DNA from: Myxococcales bacterium 68-20
GTDB lineage: Bacteria; Myxococcota_A; Polyangia; Polyangiales; Polyangiaceae
Direction: 5' to 3'
DNA: 64,000 bases
NCBI GenBank assembly: GCA_001899635.1
Contig: MKVQ01000004.1
Coordinates: 190,023 to 254,022, forward strand
Under the pieces are notes generated by a model that saw only the letters and a program-made list of their open reading frames with translations, had not been told where the DNA came from and made no database searches. Of the stretch, positions 8,446-16,778 are shown piece after piece; the first letter of the stretch is position 1; every line of letters begins with the position of its first letter. The position numbers and the translations under genes were made by a program.

Positions 8446-9738
8446 ATGGGTGGAGCGTGCATCGCGAGCGTCGAGAAGGACATCTCGACGCTCGCGAGCC
8501 GCCCCACGAAAACGGGGCCCCAAACCTGCGTGGAGGCCGTAGCGAGCGACTCCCCCAACGTTGCTGTTCGCGCTAGGGTGGCCGCTCTCTTGGATCCGGT
8601 GACCTGCTTCGCGATCGTGGCGCTGATGACGCTCATGAATGGCGGCATCCTCGTTCTCGTTCATCGCGACCTGCCAGAAACCATTCGGCCGAGCGCGCTC
8701 GATTGGCTGATGAGCACGCTGCTCATGGCAGGAGGCTCTCTGTTCCTCGTGCTGCAGGCGTACGCGCCTCCGGCCTTCATCCTGCCGCTCGCCAACGGGC
8801 TGCTCATGTTGGGCCTTACGGGATACTGGCGGGCGCTTCGCCGCTTCTACGGCAAGGCGGACTCGCCCTGGCTCATCGCACCGACGCTCGCGGGCACGCT
8901 CGGCATCTATTGGTTTGCCGACCAGCAGCCCCACCTCACGGCGCGCGTCGTGCTCAGCGCGGCCGTATGGCTCGTCATCTTGGTTGGCGCGATCGGGACG
9001 CTTCGCAACGCCGCCGAGGACGCGAAGAGCCGCCGCGTGCTCACTGCCATCTTCGTCGTGGTCGCGTCATTCACGCTCGTTCGGGCGGTCTACTTCGCCG
9101 TCAGACCGGCCCAGACGGGGACAGTCACCGACCGTTCGCTGATCAATCTGCTCACGCCGATCGTGGTCGGGATCCTGCCGCTGATTGGAACGACGACCTT
9201 CCTTCTCCTCTGCTCCGATCGCATTCGACGTCAGTGGGAGCGCGCCGCCTCGACCGACTACCTGACAGGCCTCGCAAATCGCCGCACGCTCGGCTTCGAA
9301 GGCAATCGCAGAGTGGAGCGCGCACGCGCCAATGGCGATCAGCTCGCGATTGCCGTCGTGGACGTGGATCATTTCAAGTCATTCAACGACCACCACGGAC
9401 ACGAGATCGGCGACCTTGCGCTCAAGCACGTCTCCTCGCGTCTCAAAGCAGCGTGTCGCGGAGGCGATCTCCCGGCACGGCAAGGAGGAGAAGAGTTCGT
9501 CGTCCTCTTCGATCGCATCGATGCCTTGCAGGCAAAGACCGCCAGCGAGCGGATGCGCCTTGCCGTCGAGTCCGAGCCATTCCTCGTCGACGGGTCTCCG
9601 CAGGCCATCACCGTCTCGATTGGCGTCGCTGCCCTTTCGCCAACGGACGAGACGTTCGACGACCTCCTGCGTCGCGGCGACCAAGCCCTCTATGCTGCCA
9701 AGACGGGCGGCCGGAATCGTGTCGAGCTTGCCGAGTGA
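8446..9738 (+). CDS. Membrane diguanylate cyclase (GGDEF)
   Basis: Up to 430 residues. After a ~45-residue hydrophilic lead, about six or seven membrane helices follow (LDPVTCFAIVALMTLM; STLLMAGGSLFLVLQAYA; FILPLANGLLMLGLTGY; LIAPTLAGTLGIYWFA; VVLSAAVWLVILVGAIG; RVLTAIFVVVASFTL; LTPIVVGILPLIGTTTFLLL). A GGDEF domain then begins at STDYLTGLANRR. The active-site motif is GGEEF, with an upstream RGGD that fits the RxxD inhibitory site, so an active, product-inhibited cyclic-di-GMP synthase is expected. The start is uncertain: ATG 8446 would place the 15-bp hairpin inside the gene, and in-frame GTGs at 8530 or 8578 would not. The membrane part is MASE-like, with ligand unknown. Confidence 0.88.
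   Translation: MGGACIASVEKDISTLASRPTKTGPQTCVEAVASDSPNVAVRARVAALLDPVTCFAIVALMTLMNGGILVLVHRDLPETIRPSALDWLMSTLLMAGGSLFLVLQAYAPPAFILPLANGLLMLGLTGYWRALRRFYGKADSPWLIAPTLAGTLGIYWFADQQPHLTARVVLSAAVWLVILVGAIGTLRNAAEDAKSRRVLTAIFVVVASFTLVRAVYFAVRPAQTGTVTDRSLINLLTPIVVGILPLIGTTTFLLLCSDRIRRQWERAASTDYLTGLANRRTLGFEGNRRVERARANGDQLAIAVVDVDHFKSFNDHHGHEIGDLALKHVSSRLKAACRGGDLPARQGGEEFVVLFDRIDALQAKTASERMRLAVESEPFLVDGSPQAITVSIGVAALSPTDETFDDLLRRGDQALYAAKTGGRNRVELAE
8462..8497 (+). terminator. Perfect 15-bp stem hairpin after the TPR gene
   Basis: TCGCGAGCGTCGAGA (8462-8476), loop AGGACA, and the exact reverse complement TCTCGACGCTCGCGA (8483-8497). A weaker GCCCC/GGGGC hairpin follows at 8502-8519. It lies 60 bases past the stop of the TPR gene. 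No T-run follows. If it is a terminator, the diguanylate cyclase gene should start after it rather than at ATG 8446. Confidence 0.6.
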
Positions 9739-9786
9739 ACCTCCAAGACGCAGCCGGGGCTCGGCTCGAACAACGGCCTTCCGCGC

Positions 9787-9951
9787 ATGGACACCGCCGA
9801 GACGAAGCGCCGCCGTGCGGACGACTGGGCAACGCTCTCGACGCTCGCTCCGAAGCTCCTCCGTGACGACCTGCGGCGCCAGGAGCCCCTCGAGTCCGCG
9901 CCCGCGATCCGCTCTGAGCGCCCGACCGCGCGTCGCACGGCCTCCTGGTAA
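9787..9951 (+). CDS. Possible small protein (54 aa)
   Basis: ATG to TAA encoding a 54-residue, charged, helix-prone peptide beginning MDTAETKRRRADDWATLSTL, with third positions mostly G/C over the first 40 codons. It lies 48 bases after the diguanylate cyclase stop on the same strand. No good ribosome site is seen and no family is recognised. The rest of the 9739-10075 gap shows nothing else. Confidence 0.35.
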   Translation: MDTAETKRRRADDWATLSTLAPKLLRDDLRRQEPLESAPAIRSERPTARRTASW

Positions 9952-10075
9952 CCTGAGGCTCCGACCAAGACGCGCAGACGCGCGCGGACGACACCGCGTA
10001 CACTTCGACCTGATCTCGCTCGGAACGACGCCGCGATCTGCTCCGCTCTACTGCGCTGGATCGTCGGGTCGGTGG

Positions 10076-10957
10076 TCACTGCACCGGCTTGTAGGGCACA
10101 CAAGTCGATGAGCCGGCGCCTACGATTTCGATCCCCGAATCCTCGATGACGACGGTCGACGTCTTCATCGTGGGTGAATAGCGGGTGACGCTCGATCTCG
10201 CCATTCCACTGGTGACGAATAGCCAAAAGTCTCCCCCCCACTGCGCAAACGCCCACGATGAGCCGATAGCAGGCGTTCGGTGCCTCTCGAGCGTCTGACC
10301 CGACGTCTTGTCGATGTGCAGGACCGTCCCGTTCAGAGAGGCGTACCCATAGAGCTGACCGTCTCCCGTGCCGGTAAGCTCAAACGTGTAGCCAAGCTCC
10401 GTCGCCCCGACGCGGCCGACTTCGAGCGTCTTGGTGTCGACCTTCCAGAGCCCGTCCTGTCCCAGATAAAGCGTTTCGCCATCTCCAGAATCATTCTTAG
10501 AAAATCCCATCCCAAACAGAAAGAGCTCAGGCGTTCGCCCACGCAAGACGATTTCGTCGCAACGAAGGTCGTCGAGGCGCACCTTGAAGAGCCTGCCAGA
10601 TGTGTACAGAATCCAGGCGGTGTCATAGCGATCGATTGCCATCGAGAATGTTCCGCTATCAGGACACTGGAGGTATCCAAGGCGGCTGAAGGCGAGGGTC
10701 TTGGGCTCGAACCGGTGAATCGCGTCGGGCCCCTTCGATAGGACGTAGACAAAGTCTTCCCCACCCGCACACTCCACCTCATGCGGGCCCGCATCGCCCG
10801 TTCCAGCTTCCGGCGATACGAACGCGCTCTCGGGAGGACCGGCGTCGGCATACGACGGGGGATCGATGTACGCCGCACGGTCCGACGTGCAGGCGACGAA
10901 GGCCGTCATCATGACGGCGAGAACGAGCGAGACGCGCGGCTCTGTGGCGAACGACAT
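10076..10957 (-). CDS. Propeller-like lipoprotein downstream of operon A
   Basis: 293 residues. Lipoprotein signal with lipobox FVAC (residue ~23), then a DAG-rich linker and a beta-propeller-like body with repeated strands such as HRFEPKTLAFSRLGYL, KVDTKTLEVGRVG and LHIDKTSGQTLERH. Its last Cys lies in GAGSSTCVP near the end. It follows the RCC1 gene of operon A by 164 bases on the same strand. In operons B and C this position is held by an IgGFc-binding protein instead, with which it shares no sequence. Composition is unusually AT-rich (bases 10501-10560 are 32/60 G+C). The role is unknown; it may be a substitute terminal subunit. Confidence 0.75.
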   Translation of the reverse strand: MSFATEPRVSLVLAVMMTAFVACTSDRAAYIDPPSYADAGPPESAFVSPEAGTGDAGPHEVECAGGEDFVYVLSKGPDAIHRFEPKTLAFSRLGYLQCPDSGTFSMAIDRYDTAWILYTSGRLFKVRLDDLRCDEIVLRGRTPELFLFGMGFSKNDSGDGETLYLGQDGLWKVDTKTLEVGRVGATELGYTFELTGTGDGQLYGYASLNGTVLHIDKTSGQTLERHRTPAIGSSWAFAQWGGDFWLFVTSGMARSSVTRYSPTMKTSTVVIEDSGIEIVGAGSSTCVPYKPVQ

Positions 10958-11121
10958 CGAAGGTCAGCCTTTCCTTACGGCGGTGACCACCTGCATCCCC
11001 CCGGATGGGCGAGTCAACCGAAACACGGCGCGCTTTCCTGGGGTCCGTCGACGAGAGCCGTCGCCCCGTCCAGTCAGCGCAAGCGCCTCGTCCCGTAGCA
11101 AGTACGATTCGTGCAATTGGA

Positions 11122-12516
11122 TCAGTCTCTAGAGAAGACGACAGGAGCAGGCGGGGCATACTCGATCGACTCATCGTCGATCCCGCGGCCGAGCGCTCCC
11201 CACGCGTTGTACCCCCAGCATTCGACAGAGCCTGAACGTAAGAGTGCGCAGCTCGTCGCCGAGCTCGCGACAATGGCGACAGCAGGTTCGCTCAGCCCAT
11301 CGACGCGACGAGGGGACTTGTCTTCCGTCTGGCCGCTCGCTCCCCAGCAGTACACGCGCCCGCTTCCCATGACCGCACAAGTGACATACTCACCAGCGGA
11401 GACCTGAAGCGGAATGTCCAGACGACGAGGCAAGCCAGCGTCCTCATCGTCCGCCTGGACGATGCTGGCCAACATGGTTGGCCGCGGGAGCGAGTCGACC
11501 CCATCCTCCGTGCCAAGCCCCAACCCAGAAAGATAGTTTGATCCCCAACATTCGACGGTCTTGCCTGCGATCGCACACGAGTGAAATCTGCTGGATGTTA
11601 TCCCCCGAACGTCTCTGAGCCCCGATACTTGGGTGGGTACCGGATCAGGATCTTCGGACGTGTCGCGCCCAAGAAGAAACCGGCCATCTCCCGAGCCCCA
11701 GGACCAAAGCTGTCCGCTTTGCGTGATCGCGAATGTCCGGCCGATCGAAGGCACGATCGTTGCCGCGCTCCCGCTGTCGATCGACAGCCGCTCGGGCGGA
11801 GCGGCTCCCGTCCGGGCACGCGGACCGAGCTGAGACGTGTCGTTATTCCCCCAGCAGTACGTGGTACCAGCGTCGGTGGCGACACAAGCGGTGGCGAAAC
11901 TGTACCCGTCGAACGTGCCTCCAAGCGTGACTTTCGAGCTCGAAGGAACGAGGTCGAGGCGTGTAGGAAGCGCCGAATCGGAGGTGGGTGGCCCTGCATC
12001 CAGATCGAGTCCAGCGTTGATGAGCGTGGGGTCTCCCCAGCACCAGACACCGCCATCGGCGGTGGTCGCGCACGCATTGTTCCCAGCGAGGCTGACGCTC
12101 GTGACCTCGGTGAGCGCGTCGACCCGACGAGGCACGGAGCTGTACGTGCCCTCGTCCAGCGAAGACCCGAGGCGGCTCACCAGGTTGCTGCCCCAACAGT
12201 GAAGACTGCCACTCTTGAGCAGCGCGCAGAACACCATGCCCGTATCGTAGTCATAGCTCCCAGCAATCGCGACAACGCAGGGCTCGGAATCGCATGTGAC
12301 GCTGCCGTCTGGGACCTCGTACGTATCCGTGATTCCCGAGTCTGCGATCGAGCTTCCGCCAGAAGCGTCAGGGACCGGGGGATCGTAGTTTGGCCCGGCA
12401 TCCGAAGGGATATCTTCTCGCGGCTCTGCGGCGGAGCAGTGAACGAGCCCTGCGCCGCCGAGGAGCGCCCACGACGCGAAAAGCATCCACGAGACGAGGA
12501 ATCGCTTCGAGCTCAT
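11122..12516 (-). CDS. RCC1-repeat propeller lipoprotein (operon A)
   Basis: 464 residues from ATG 12516 (AGGAGA upstream; 4-base ATGA overlap with the preceding gene). The lipobox is GLVHC (residue ~25), followed by an acidic linker, then the boundary motif VTCDSEPCVVAI. The rest is RCC1-type blades with paired Cys: CALLKSGSLHCWGSNLVSRL, CATTADGGVWCWGD, CVATDAGTTYCWGNNDTSQL, CAIAGKTVECWGSN, CAVMGSGRVYCWGA and CALLRSGSVECWGYN. The recurring C-x(6-8)-C-W-G pair in each blade suggests disulfides in the periplasm or outside. Eukaryotic RCC1 is a Ran exchange factor; in secreted bacterial versions only the fold is expected. It is last in the coupled run. Confidence 0.88.
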   Translation of the reverse strand: MSSKRFLVSWMLFASWALLGGAGLVHCSAAEPREDIPSDAGPNYDPPVPDASGGSSIADSGITDTYEVPDGSVTCDSEPCVVAIAGSYDYDTGMVFCALLKSGSLHCWGSNLVSRLGSSLDEGTYSSVPRRVDALTEVTSVSLAGNNACATTADGGVWCWGDPTLINAGLDLDAGPPTSDSALPTRLDLVPSSSKVTLGGTFDGYSFATACVATDAGTTYCWGNNDTSQLGPRARTGAAPPERLSIDSGSAATIVPSIGRTFAITQSGQLWSWGSGDGRFLLGRDTSEDPDPVPTQVSGLRDVRGITSSRFHSCAIAGKTVECWGSNYLSGLGLGTEDGVDSLPRPTMLASIVQADDEDAGLPRRLDIPLQVSAGEYVTCAVMGSGRVYCWGASGQTEDKSPRRVDGLSEPAVAIVASSATSCALLRSGSVECWGYNAWGALGRGIDDESIEYAPPAPVVFSRD

Positions 12517-13733
12517 AGGGGGTCTCCTGGTAGCGCCACGCTGCTCTTGTGAAGCAGAACGTCGCGTCCGGCGATCCAGACGTCGTTCTCGCCCGTGCCC
12601 CAAATCGCGAAGAGGTCTTCCTTGGTCGCGCCGTCGAGCGGTCCTTCCGCCAAGGTCCATGACTGTCCATCGAAATGGAGGATCGTCCCGCCGTCACCAA
12701 CAGCCCAAATGTCGTCGTCCGCGACTCCCCAGATCGCCCGTAGCGGTCTCCTCGCCGGCGACTCGAAAATCTCTGCTGGTGACCGATCTCCGCCGGAGAA
12801 CGCGAAGCGGCGAATGGTTCCGCCTTCACCTGCAGCCCACACGCCGCCGGAAGGCGCACACCACGCTGCATATAGTTCACGCGACGTCTGGCTGTTTACT
12901 GAGTGCCAAGCGGCGCCGTCCTTCATCCACCCGGACGTGTGGCGAGTCTTTCCGCCGCTACCGACAATCCAGACTCCCGCCTTTTGGCTACCGCAGATCG
13001 CATTGAACGTGATCGGCTCCACCTCCGACGGGGTGCTGGGGCTCGTAGGCGAGACCTTCCAGTTCGGATCACCATTCTGCCAGCCCTCGGAGTGGAAGAC
13101 CGAAGGAGTAATTATTGTTCTGGGCGGGTTCGGAGAACCGGGGCCGCCCGGTCCCGGCTCTATCGGACCAGGCTCTATCGGTCCGGGAACGCTCAACTCG
13201 AAGGACATGCCAACCGCCCAGACGTCGGTCGCGCTCGAGCCCCACATCGCGGCGATCGGCGGCGGCCAGCGTGCTTCCGTTCGACCCGACTCTCCAGTCG
13301 AGCGCGACCACGCTCCGCCGCTGGCGTCTCGATGCCAGACCGAAGCGCTCGTGCTGAACGTCCAGACGTCGCCGCCACCGCTCCCCCACACACCGAATAG
13401 CGACTGGCCAGTATCGATTGTTTCGGCTTCCAGGCCTCTGCCATCCCAGTGGAGAACGACGGCGGGGCTTCCGGCCATCCACACGTCGTCAGGTCCCGAT
13501 CCCCAAATCCCGTTGATGGCGACAGGCGACCGCGGGAGCGCCACGCGACACCAGTTTCCGGCTGCGCAGCCGGTATCGGGTATCGAGGCTGTCGCGTCCG
13601 ACGTCGAGCCCGGAGCAGGAGGCTCCTCTAGTTGGGGAGCCGCGCTCTCGGCGCAGCTTGCGACGAGATAGGCTGGACACGTCGCCAGCACGAACGCGGG
13701 CAGCGCGATCCTTCGGAGCACATAAGGACGCAT
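12513..13733 (-). CDS. WGSGPDDVW propeller lipoprotein (operon A)
   Basis: 406 residues. The signal ends near LVASC; a Pro/Ser/Thr linker leads to TGCAAGNWCRVAL (C-x5-C) and then propeller blades with the signature GIWGSGPDDVWMAGSPAVVLHWDG, GVWGSGGGDVW, AMWGSSATDVWAVG, AIWGVADDDIWAVGDGGTILHFDG and AIWGTGENDVWIAG. A short P-G-P-I-E repeat (residues ~180-200) interrupts the middle. Start ATG 13733 shares its A with the stop of the upstream gene. The blade pattern is common in exported myxobacterial proteins of unknown function. Likely outer-membrane anchored. Confidence 0.85.
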   Translation of the reverse strand: MRPYVLRRIALPAFVLATCPAYLVASCAESAAPQLEEPPAPGSTSDATASIPDTGCAAGNWCRVALPRSPVAINGIWGSGPDDVWMAGSPAVVLHWDGRGLEAETIDTGQSLFGVWGSGGGDVWTFSTSASVWHRDASGGAWSRSTGESGRTEARWPPPIAAMWGSSATDVWAVGMSFELSVPGPIEPGPIEPGPGGPGSPNPPRTIITPSVFHSEGWQNGDPNWKVSPTSPSTPSEVEPITFNAICGSQKAGVWIVGSGGKTRHTSGWMKDGAAWHSVNSQTSRELYAAWCAPSGGVWAAGEGGTIRRFAFSGGDRSPAEIFESPARRPLRAIWGVADDDIWAVGDGGTILHFDGQSWTLAEGPLDGATKEDLFAIWGTGENDVWIAGRDVLLHKSSVALPGDPL

Positions 13734-14899
13734 CAGAACACCACTCCCGCATCAGGCACTTCGCAAGGTTTCGTCAGGCACTGCCCCGCAGCGCAAGGTT
13801 GCCCTGCGTCGTTGTCGCACTGCACGCCGCAGCCTCCGCAGTTGACCGGATCGGTCATCGTCTCGACTTCGCAACCATTTTCGATTCGCAAATCGCAGTC
13901 AGCTCGACCAGGCGGGCACTGATAGGAGCATCTTCCTAGTCGACATACGGGGCTGCCAATCGGATTCGCCCCCCAAGACACATTTCCGGGACAGACCCTG
14001 CCGCAGGCACCGCAATTGAGTGGATCAGTCAGCAGATTGACGCACTGGTCACAGTACGTCAGCGATGGATCCTCGCATTCGCACCGCCCCTTCACGCACG
14101 CCTGCTGTGGCAAGCATGCGTTCCCGCATTCGCCGCAGTTCTTCGGGTCGTTCGTGATGTTGGTCTCGCAACCGTCGCTGCACAGATTCTGGTTGCAGTC
14201 CGCGTATCCGTTTCCGCAACCGAGGGAGCACGACGAGCTCACGCAACTCGGGCCGAAGTTTGGGGGGCGTCCCCCGACACCGCATGGCCACGCGTCGGCG
14301 CCGGCGTCCTCGTCCGGGAACGCGCACTGGATTCCGCACGCACCACAGTTGAGCGGGTCGCGAACGGTAGGGCTACAGTCGGTTCCGCATTGGGTATAAC
14401 CTGGTGGACAGCCGCACGCTCCACGCCAGCAAATCTCGCCGTCCTGACATGCAACTCCGCAACTTCCGCAGTGGTTCGGGTCGTCCAATAGCGAAGCCTC
14501 GCACCCATCCCCATATCGTTGATTACAATCGCCGTAGTATGCCTTACATTGAATCGAACACTTTCCGGCGACACAGTAGAGCGCCGCGGTATCGTCGCCA
14601 CCGGCGTCGCCGAACGTGCACGCATTTCCGCACGCGCCGCAGTTGGCTATGTCGGTTTGGAGATTCGAAGTGCATTGTCCCGGCTTGCCGGCGCAGGTCA
14701 CATACGGAGCCGGGCAGTCGTACGAAATGCACATGCCGGCATCGAGCTCCGGAAGCGGCCCGGCCTCGGGTTCGGCGAACGTAGGGCCGGGCGGCTTCGG
14801 CGGGGCGCCGAAGTCGAAGGATCGCTCTGACGTGCAGCTCATCGCGGCCGCGCCGACGAGCAGTAGGAAGAAGACAATGCCGTGACGGCCCTTCATCAT
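13733..14899 (-). CDS. NCGACG Cys-module lipoprotein (operon A)
   Basis: 388 residues with signal and lipobox AAAMSC (residue ~21). After a DAG/Pro linker come six modules of about 50 residues with the core [N/H]CG-x-CG-x-x-C (DIANCGACGNAC, DPNHCGSCGVAC, DPLNCGACGIQC, DPKNCGECGNAC, DPLNCGACGRVC, DPVNCGGCGVQC), each preceded by an xGDxxDGCE/N-type turn. The C-terminus QPCAAGQCLTKPC is shared with the B and C paralogues. Automated pipelines have labelled such proteins tryptophan synthase alpha chain; nothing here supports that. Start at 14899 gives a 4-base overlap. Probably a rigid, disulfide-rich surface stalk. Confidence 0.87.
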   Translation of the reverse strand: MMKGRHGIVFFLLLVGAAAMSCTSERSFDFGAPPKPPGPTFAEPEAGPLPELDAGMCISYDCPAPYVTCAGKPGQCTSNLQTDIANCGACGNACTFGDAGGDDTAALYCVAGKCSIQCKAYYGDCNQRYGDGCEASLLDDPNHCGSCGVACQDGEICWRGACGCPPGYTQCGTDCSPTVRDPLNCGACGIQCAFPDEDAGADAWPCGVGGRPPNFGPSCVSSSCSLGCGNGYADCNQNLCSDGCETNITNDPKNCGECGNACLPQQACVKGRCECEDPSLTYCDQCVNLLTDPLNCGACGRVCPGNVSWGANPIGSPVCRLGRCSYQCPPGRADCDLRIENGCEVETMTDPVNCGGCGVQCDNDAGQPCAAGQCLTKPCEVPDAGVVF

Positions 14900-15882
14900 G
14901 GTGAGATCTCCGCGCTATCACTGGTGCGCGCTCGGCTCCCGGCAGACGACAGCAGCGTGCTGACGCGCGCCGAGTAGGGACTGCGCGGACTCTCCGCAAG
15001 GAAGCGGCGCGCGAGCAGCGTCGCCTCCTCGTTGCGGGCGAGATGGATCAGAGCTTCGACGCGCAGAACCAGAGCCTCGTCTGCGAGGACTCCAGTGGGG
15101 TAGTCGGTACGATACTCGTCGAGCAGACGCATCGCTTCCGCGGCTCGGCCTGCGCGAAGCTGGCGGCGAATCGCCTGCATTCGCTGCACCTCCTCGGCGA
15201 GCGCACTGCTCCGCTCGTGTCGAGGAGTCTCATCGCTGCCGCGTTCGCTCGCGTGCTCCGCGTGGAGACTCTCCGCCCGGCCCGGCGCGTTGGGAGAAGG
15301 CGCGCCAGGATCGAGGGTCTCCGAGGTAGTATCGGTCGAATGCCGTGTCGCCTTCGTCGGCATGCCCACTTGTTGCCCCTCCGCAACGCCGTGCGTCCGC
15401 GCCGGTGCACGTTCGAAACCGGACGCTCCGACCGGAGGCGCGTGCCTCGTCGGCACCGCGATCGTGACAGCCGCCGACGGTTCGTCCGGCGAAGGTTCGC
15501 TTGGAGCGGCCGGTGGCGGAAGCTCGCTTGGGGACGTCGCGGTTACCGGCATCCCAACTTTGGCGGCCGCCGGAGCCTCGACCACAGGAGCCGGGAGTCC
15601 CTCGATGTGCGTGACTTCGCGGATCCCTGACGCGAGACCGGCGAGCGCCGCGATCCCGAGGAGCCTCCAACCGAGCGTCCAACCTCCGATGCCCGCGCGA
15701 GGCAGGGCGATGGTGATCGCCTTCGCGCTCTCTACGCCGGCAGGGGTGGCCATTGCATTGGATTCGGCCGCCGCAAGGGCAGCCATGGTCGCGCGCTTGG
15801 CGGCGGCGGAAGCACGTTCACTGCGCCCCGCCGCGTAGAGAGCGCTTCGGAGCCGCGCGGCATCGTCTCGTAGTCGACTCAT
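14896..15882 (-). CDS. Single-pass TPR-like membrane protein, candidate anti-sigma factor (operon A)
   Basis: 328 residues from ATG 15882, which overlaps the sigma gene stop by 4 bases. Cytosolic Ala/Arg-rich helix (MSRLRDDAARLRSALYAAGR), one membrane segment (GGWTLGWRLLGIAALAGLASG, residues ~65-85), a Pro/Ala/Ser linker, then a periplasmic helical repeat: AIRRQLRAGRAAEAMRLLDE, YPTGVLADEALVLRVEALIH, AESPRSPYSARV. Position right behind an ECF sigma gene and topology argue for an anti-sigma role. The H-x3-C-x2-C zinc motif of many anti-sigma factors is absent, so the fold, if anti-sigma, is a different one. The same architecture recurs in B and C. Confidence 0.75.
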   Translation of the reverse strand: MSRLRDDAARLRSALYAAGRSERASAAAKRATMAALAAAESNAMATPAGVESAKAITIALPRAGIGGWTLGWRLLGIAALAGLASGIREVTHIEGLPAPVVEAPAAAKVGMPVTATSPSELPPPAAPSEPSPDEPSAAVTIAVPTRHAPPVGASGFERAPARTHGVAEGQQVGMPTKATRHSTDTTSETLDPGAPSPNAPGRAESLHAEHASERGSDETPRHERSSALAEEVQRMQAIRRQLRAGRAAEAMRLLDEYRTDYPTGVLADEALVLRVEALIHLARNEEATLLARRFLAESPRSPYSARVSTLLSSAGSRARTSDSAEISP

Positions 15883-16499
15883 CGCTTCGACCTCCCCGCA
15901 CCATTCACGTGAATTCGCTCGCAGATTCGGACGAAGAGAGCGCGCGCACTGCGCAGGCGCGATGCTACGGTGCCGCTCGGGATGGCAAGGCACTCGGCGG
16001 CCTCGCTCGTAGTCATCTCCTCGAGGTCGATGAGCACCAGGACCGCCCTCAGGCGCTCGGGCATCGCCGCCAGTGCCTCGTCGAGGATCGCGCGAGCGCG
16101 GCGCTGATCCACGATGTCGTCCAGGGACACCTCGACCATCGGTTCGGCGCTCTCGTCGAGCACGTCCTCGTCGTAGAGCGACTCGCGGCTCCTTCCTTCG
16201 CCGTAGCGAAGACGGGCCGCGATGTTCATCGCCGTCCTGTAGAGAAACGCGCGCTCCCGGCCCGCTTCGATGTCGTGAAGCCGCTGGAAGGCGACGAGGA
16301 AGACCTGCTGGAGCGCGTCATCGGCGGCGGCCTCCTGCAGGCCCATCCGCCTGAAGACACGCCAGACGAAATCGCCGTGCGCATCGAGTAGCTCTCGTAC
16401 GGAGAGCGAGCTCGCCTGTCTAGGAGGCACGTCGTCCTCGACCCGCACCAGGTGGGCCGCCTCGGGACTCGTTGCTGCCGTTCGCACTCTCCTAATCAC
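15879..16499 (-). CDS. ECF-type RNA polymerase sigma factor (operon A)
   Basis: 206 residues, GTG start at 16499. Region 2: LLDAHGDFVWRVFRRMGLQEAAADDALQQVFL (residues ~38-70). Region 4: AMPERLRAVLVLIDLEEMTTSEAAECLAIPSGTVASRL with helix-turn-helix (residues ~143-185). Regions 1.2 and 3 are absent, as in ECF group factors. The N-terminal ~30 residues are not conserved; an internal AGGAGA in codons 2-4 could instead serve a slightly later start. It heads operon A and probably drives its own operon, though the target promoter cannot be read directly. Confidence 0.88.
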   Translation of the reverse strand: MIRRVRTAATSPEAAHLVRVEDDVPPRQASSLSVRELLDAHGDFVWRVFRRMGLQEAAADDALQQVFLVAFQRLHDIEAGRERAFLYRTAMNIAARLRYGEGRSRESLYDEDVLDESAEPMVEVSLDDIVDQRRARAILDEALAAMPERLRAVLVLIDLEEMTTSEAAECLAIPSGTVASRLRSARALFVRICERIHVNGAGRSKR

Positions 16500-16778
16500 G
16501 AGATCGGCGCAAACTGATCAGAATTTCTTCCGTGCCGCGCGGTGGACCTAGCACAGCCATACGTGACGAGACGGAGTGACGAGACACAGCGAGGCAAAAC
16601 GAACTCCTCTCGGAGCGCTCGGCCTCCGGGCTCGGACGCACCGTGAGCTGCGGTTGCTCGAGGCGAGCGGAGGACGAACGGCCGCCACTGCCCCGTCCTG
16701 CACGGCGCCTTGCAACCAGAGCCCCGAACCGTACGATACGGTCCGCATGCTTCGGCGTCCAGATGCGAGTCCTAGAGC
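16500..16778. promoter_or_regulatory. Divergent control region of operon A
   Basis: 279 bases between the sigma gene (minus) and the exported Cys-pair protein gene (plus). It contains a perfect dyad ACCGTA-CGA-TACGGT at 16728-16742, 36 bases before the GTG at 16779, and a direct repeat GTGACGAGAC...GTGACGAGAC around 16562-16584. No -35/-10 pair can be assigned with confidence. Confidence 0.5.

Larger units (their letters stand above)
11122..16499 (-). other. Operon A: ECF sigma factor to RCC1 lipoprotein, five coupled genes
   Basis: Gene order from 5' to 3' on the minus strand is sigma factor, TPR membrane protein, NCGACG lipoprotein, WGSGPDDVW propeller, RCC1 propeller. Junctions: ATGA (15882/15879), ATGA (14899/14896), shared-A TGATG (13733/13735) and ATGA (12516/12513). 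No intergenic space exists in 5.4 kb. The exported Cys-pair protein of this system is divergent here (16779-17732, plus strand). This is the simplest of the three paralogous copies, with a single WGSGPDDVW gene and no IgGFc protein. Confidence 0.85.

Noticed and set aside
11122-12516. Nuclear-type RCC1 nucleotide exchange activity
   Set aside because: The protein is a lipoprotein with paired Cys; only the blade fold is shared.
13733-14899. Tryptophan synthase alpha chain
   Set aside because: Proteins of this type have had this label in databases, but there is no TIM-barrel sequence; it is a secreted NCGACG repeat lipoprotein.
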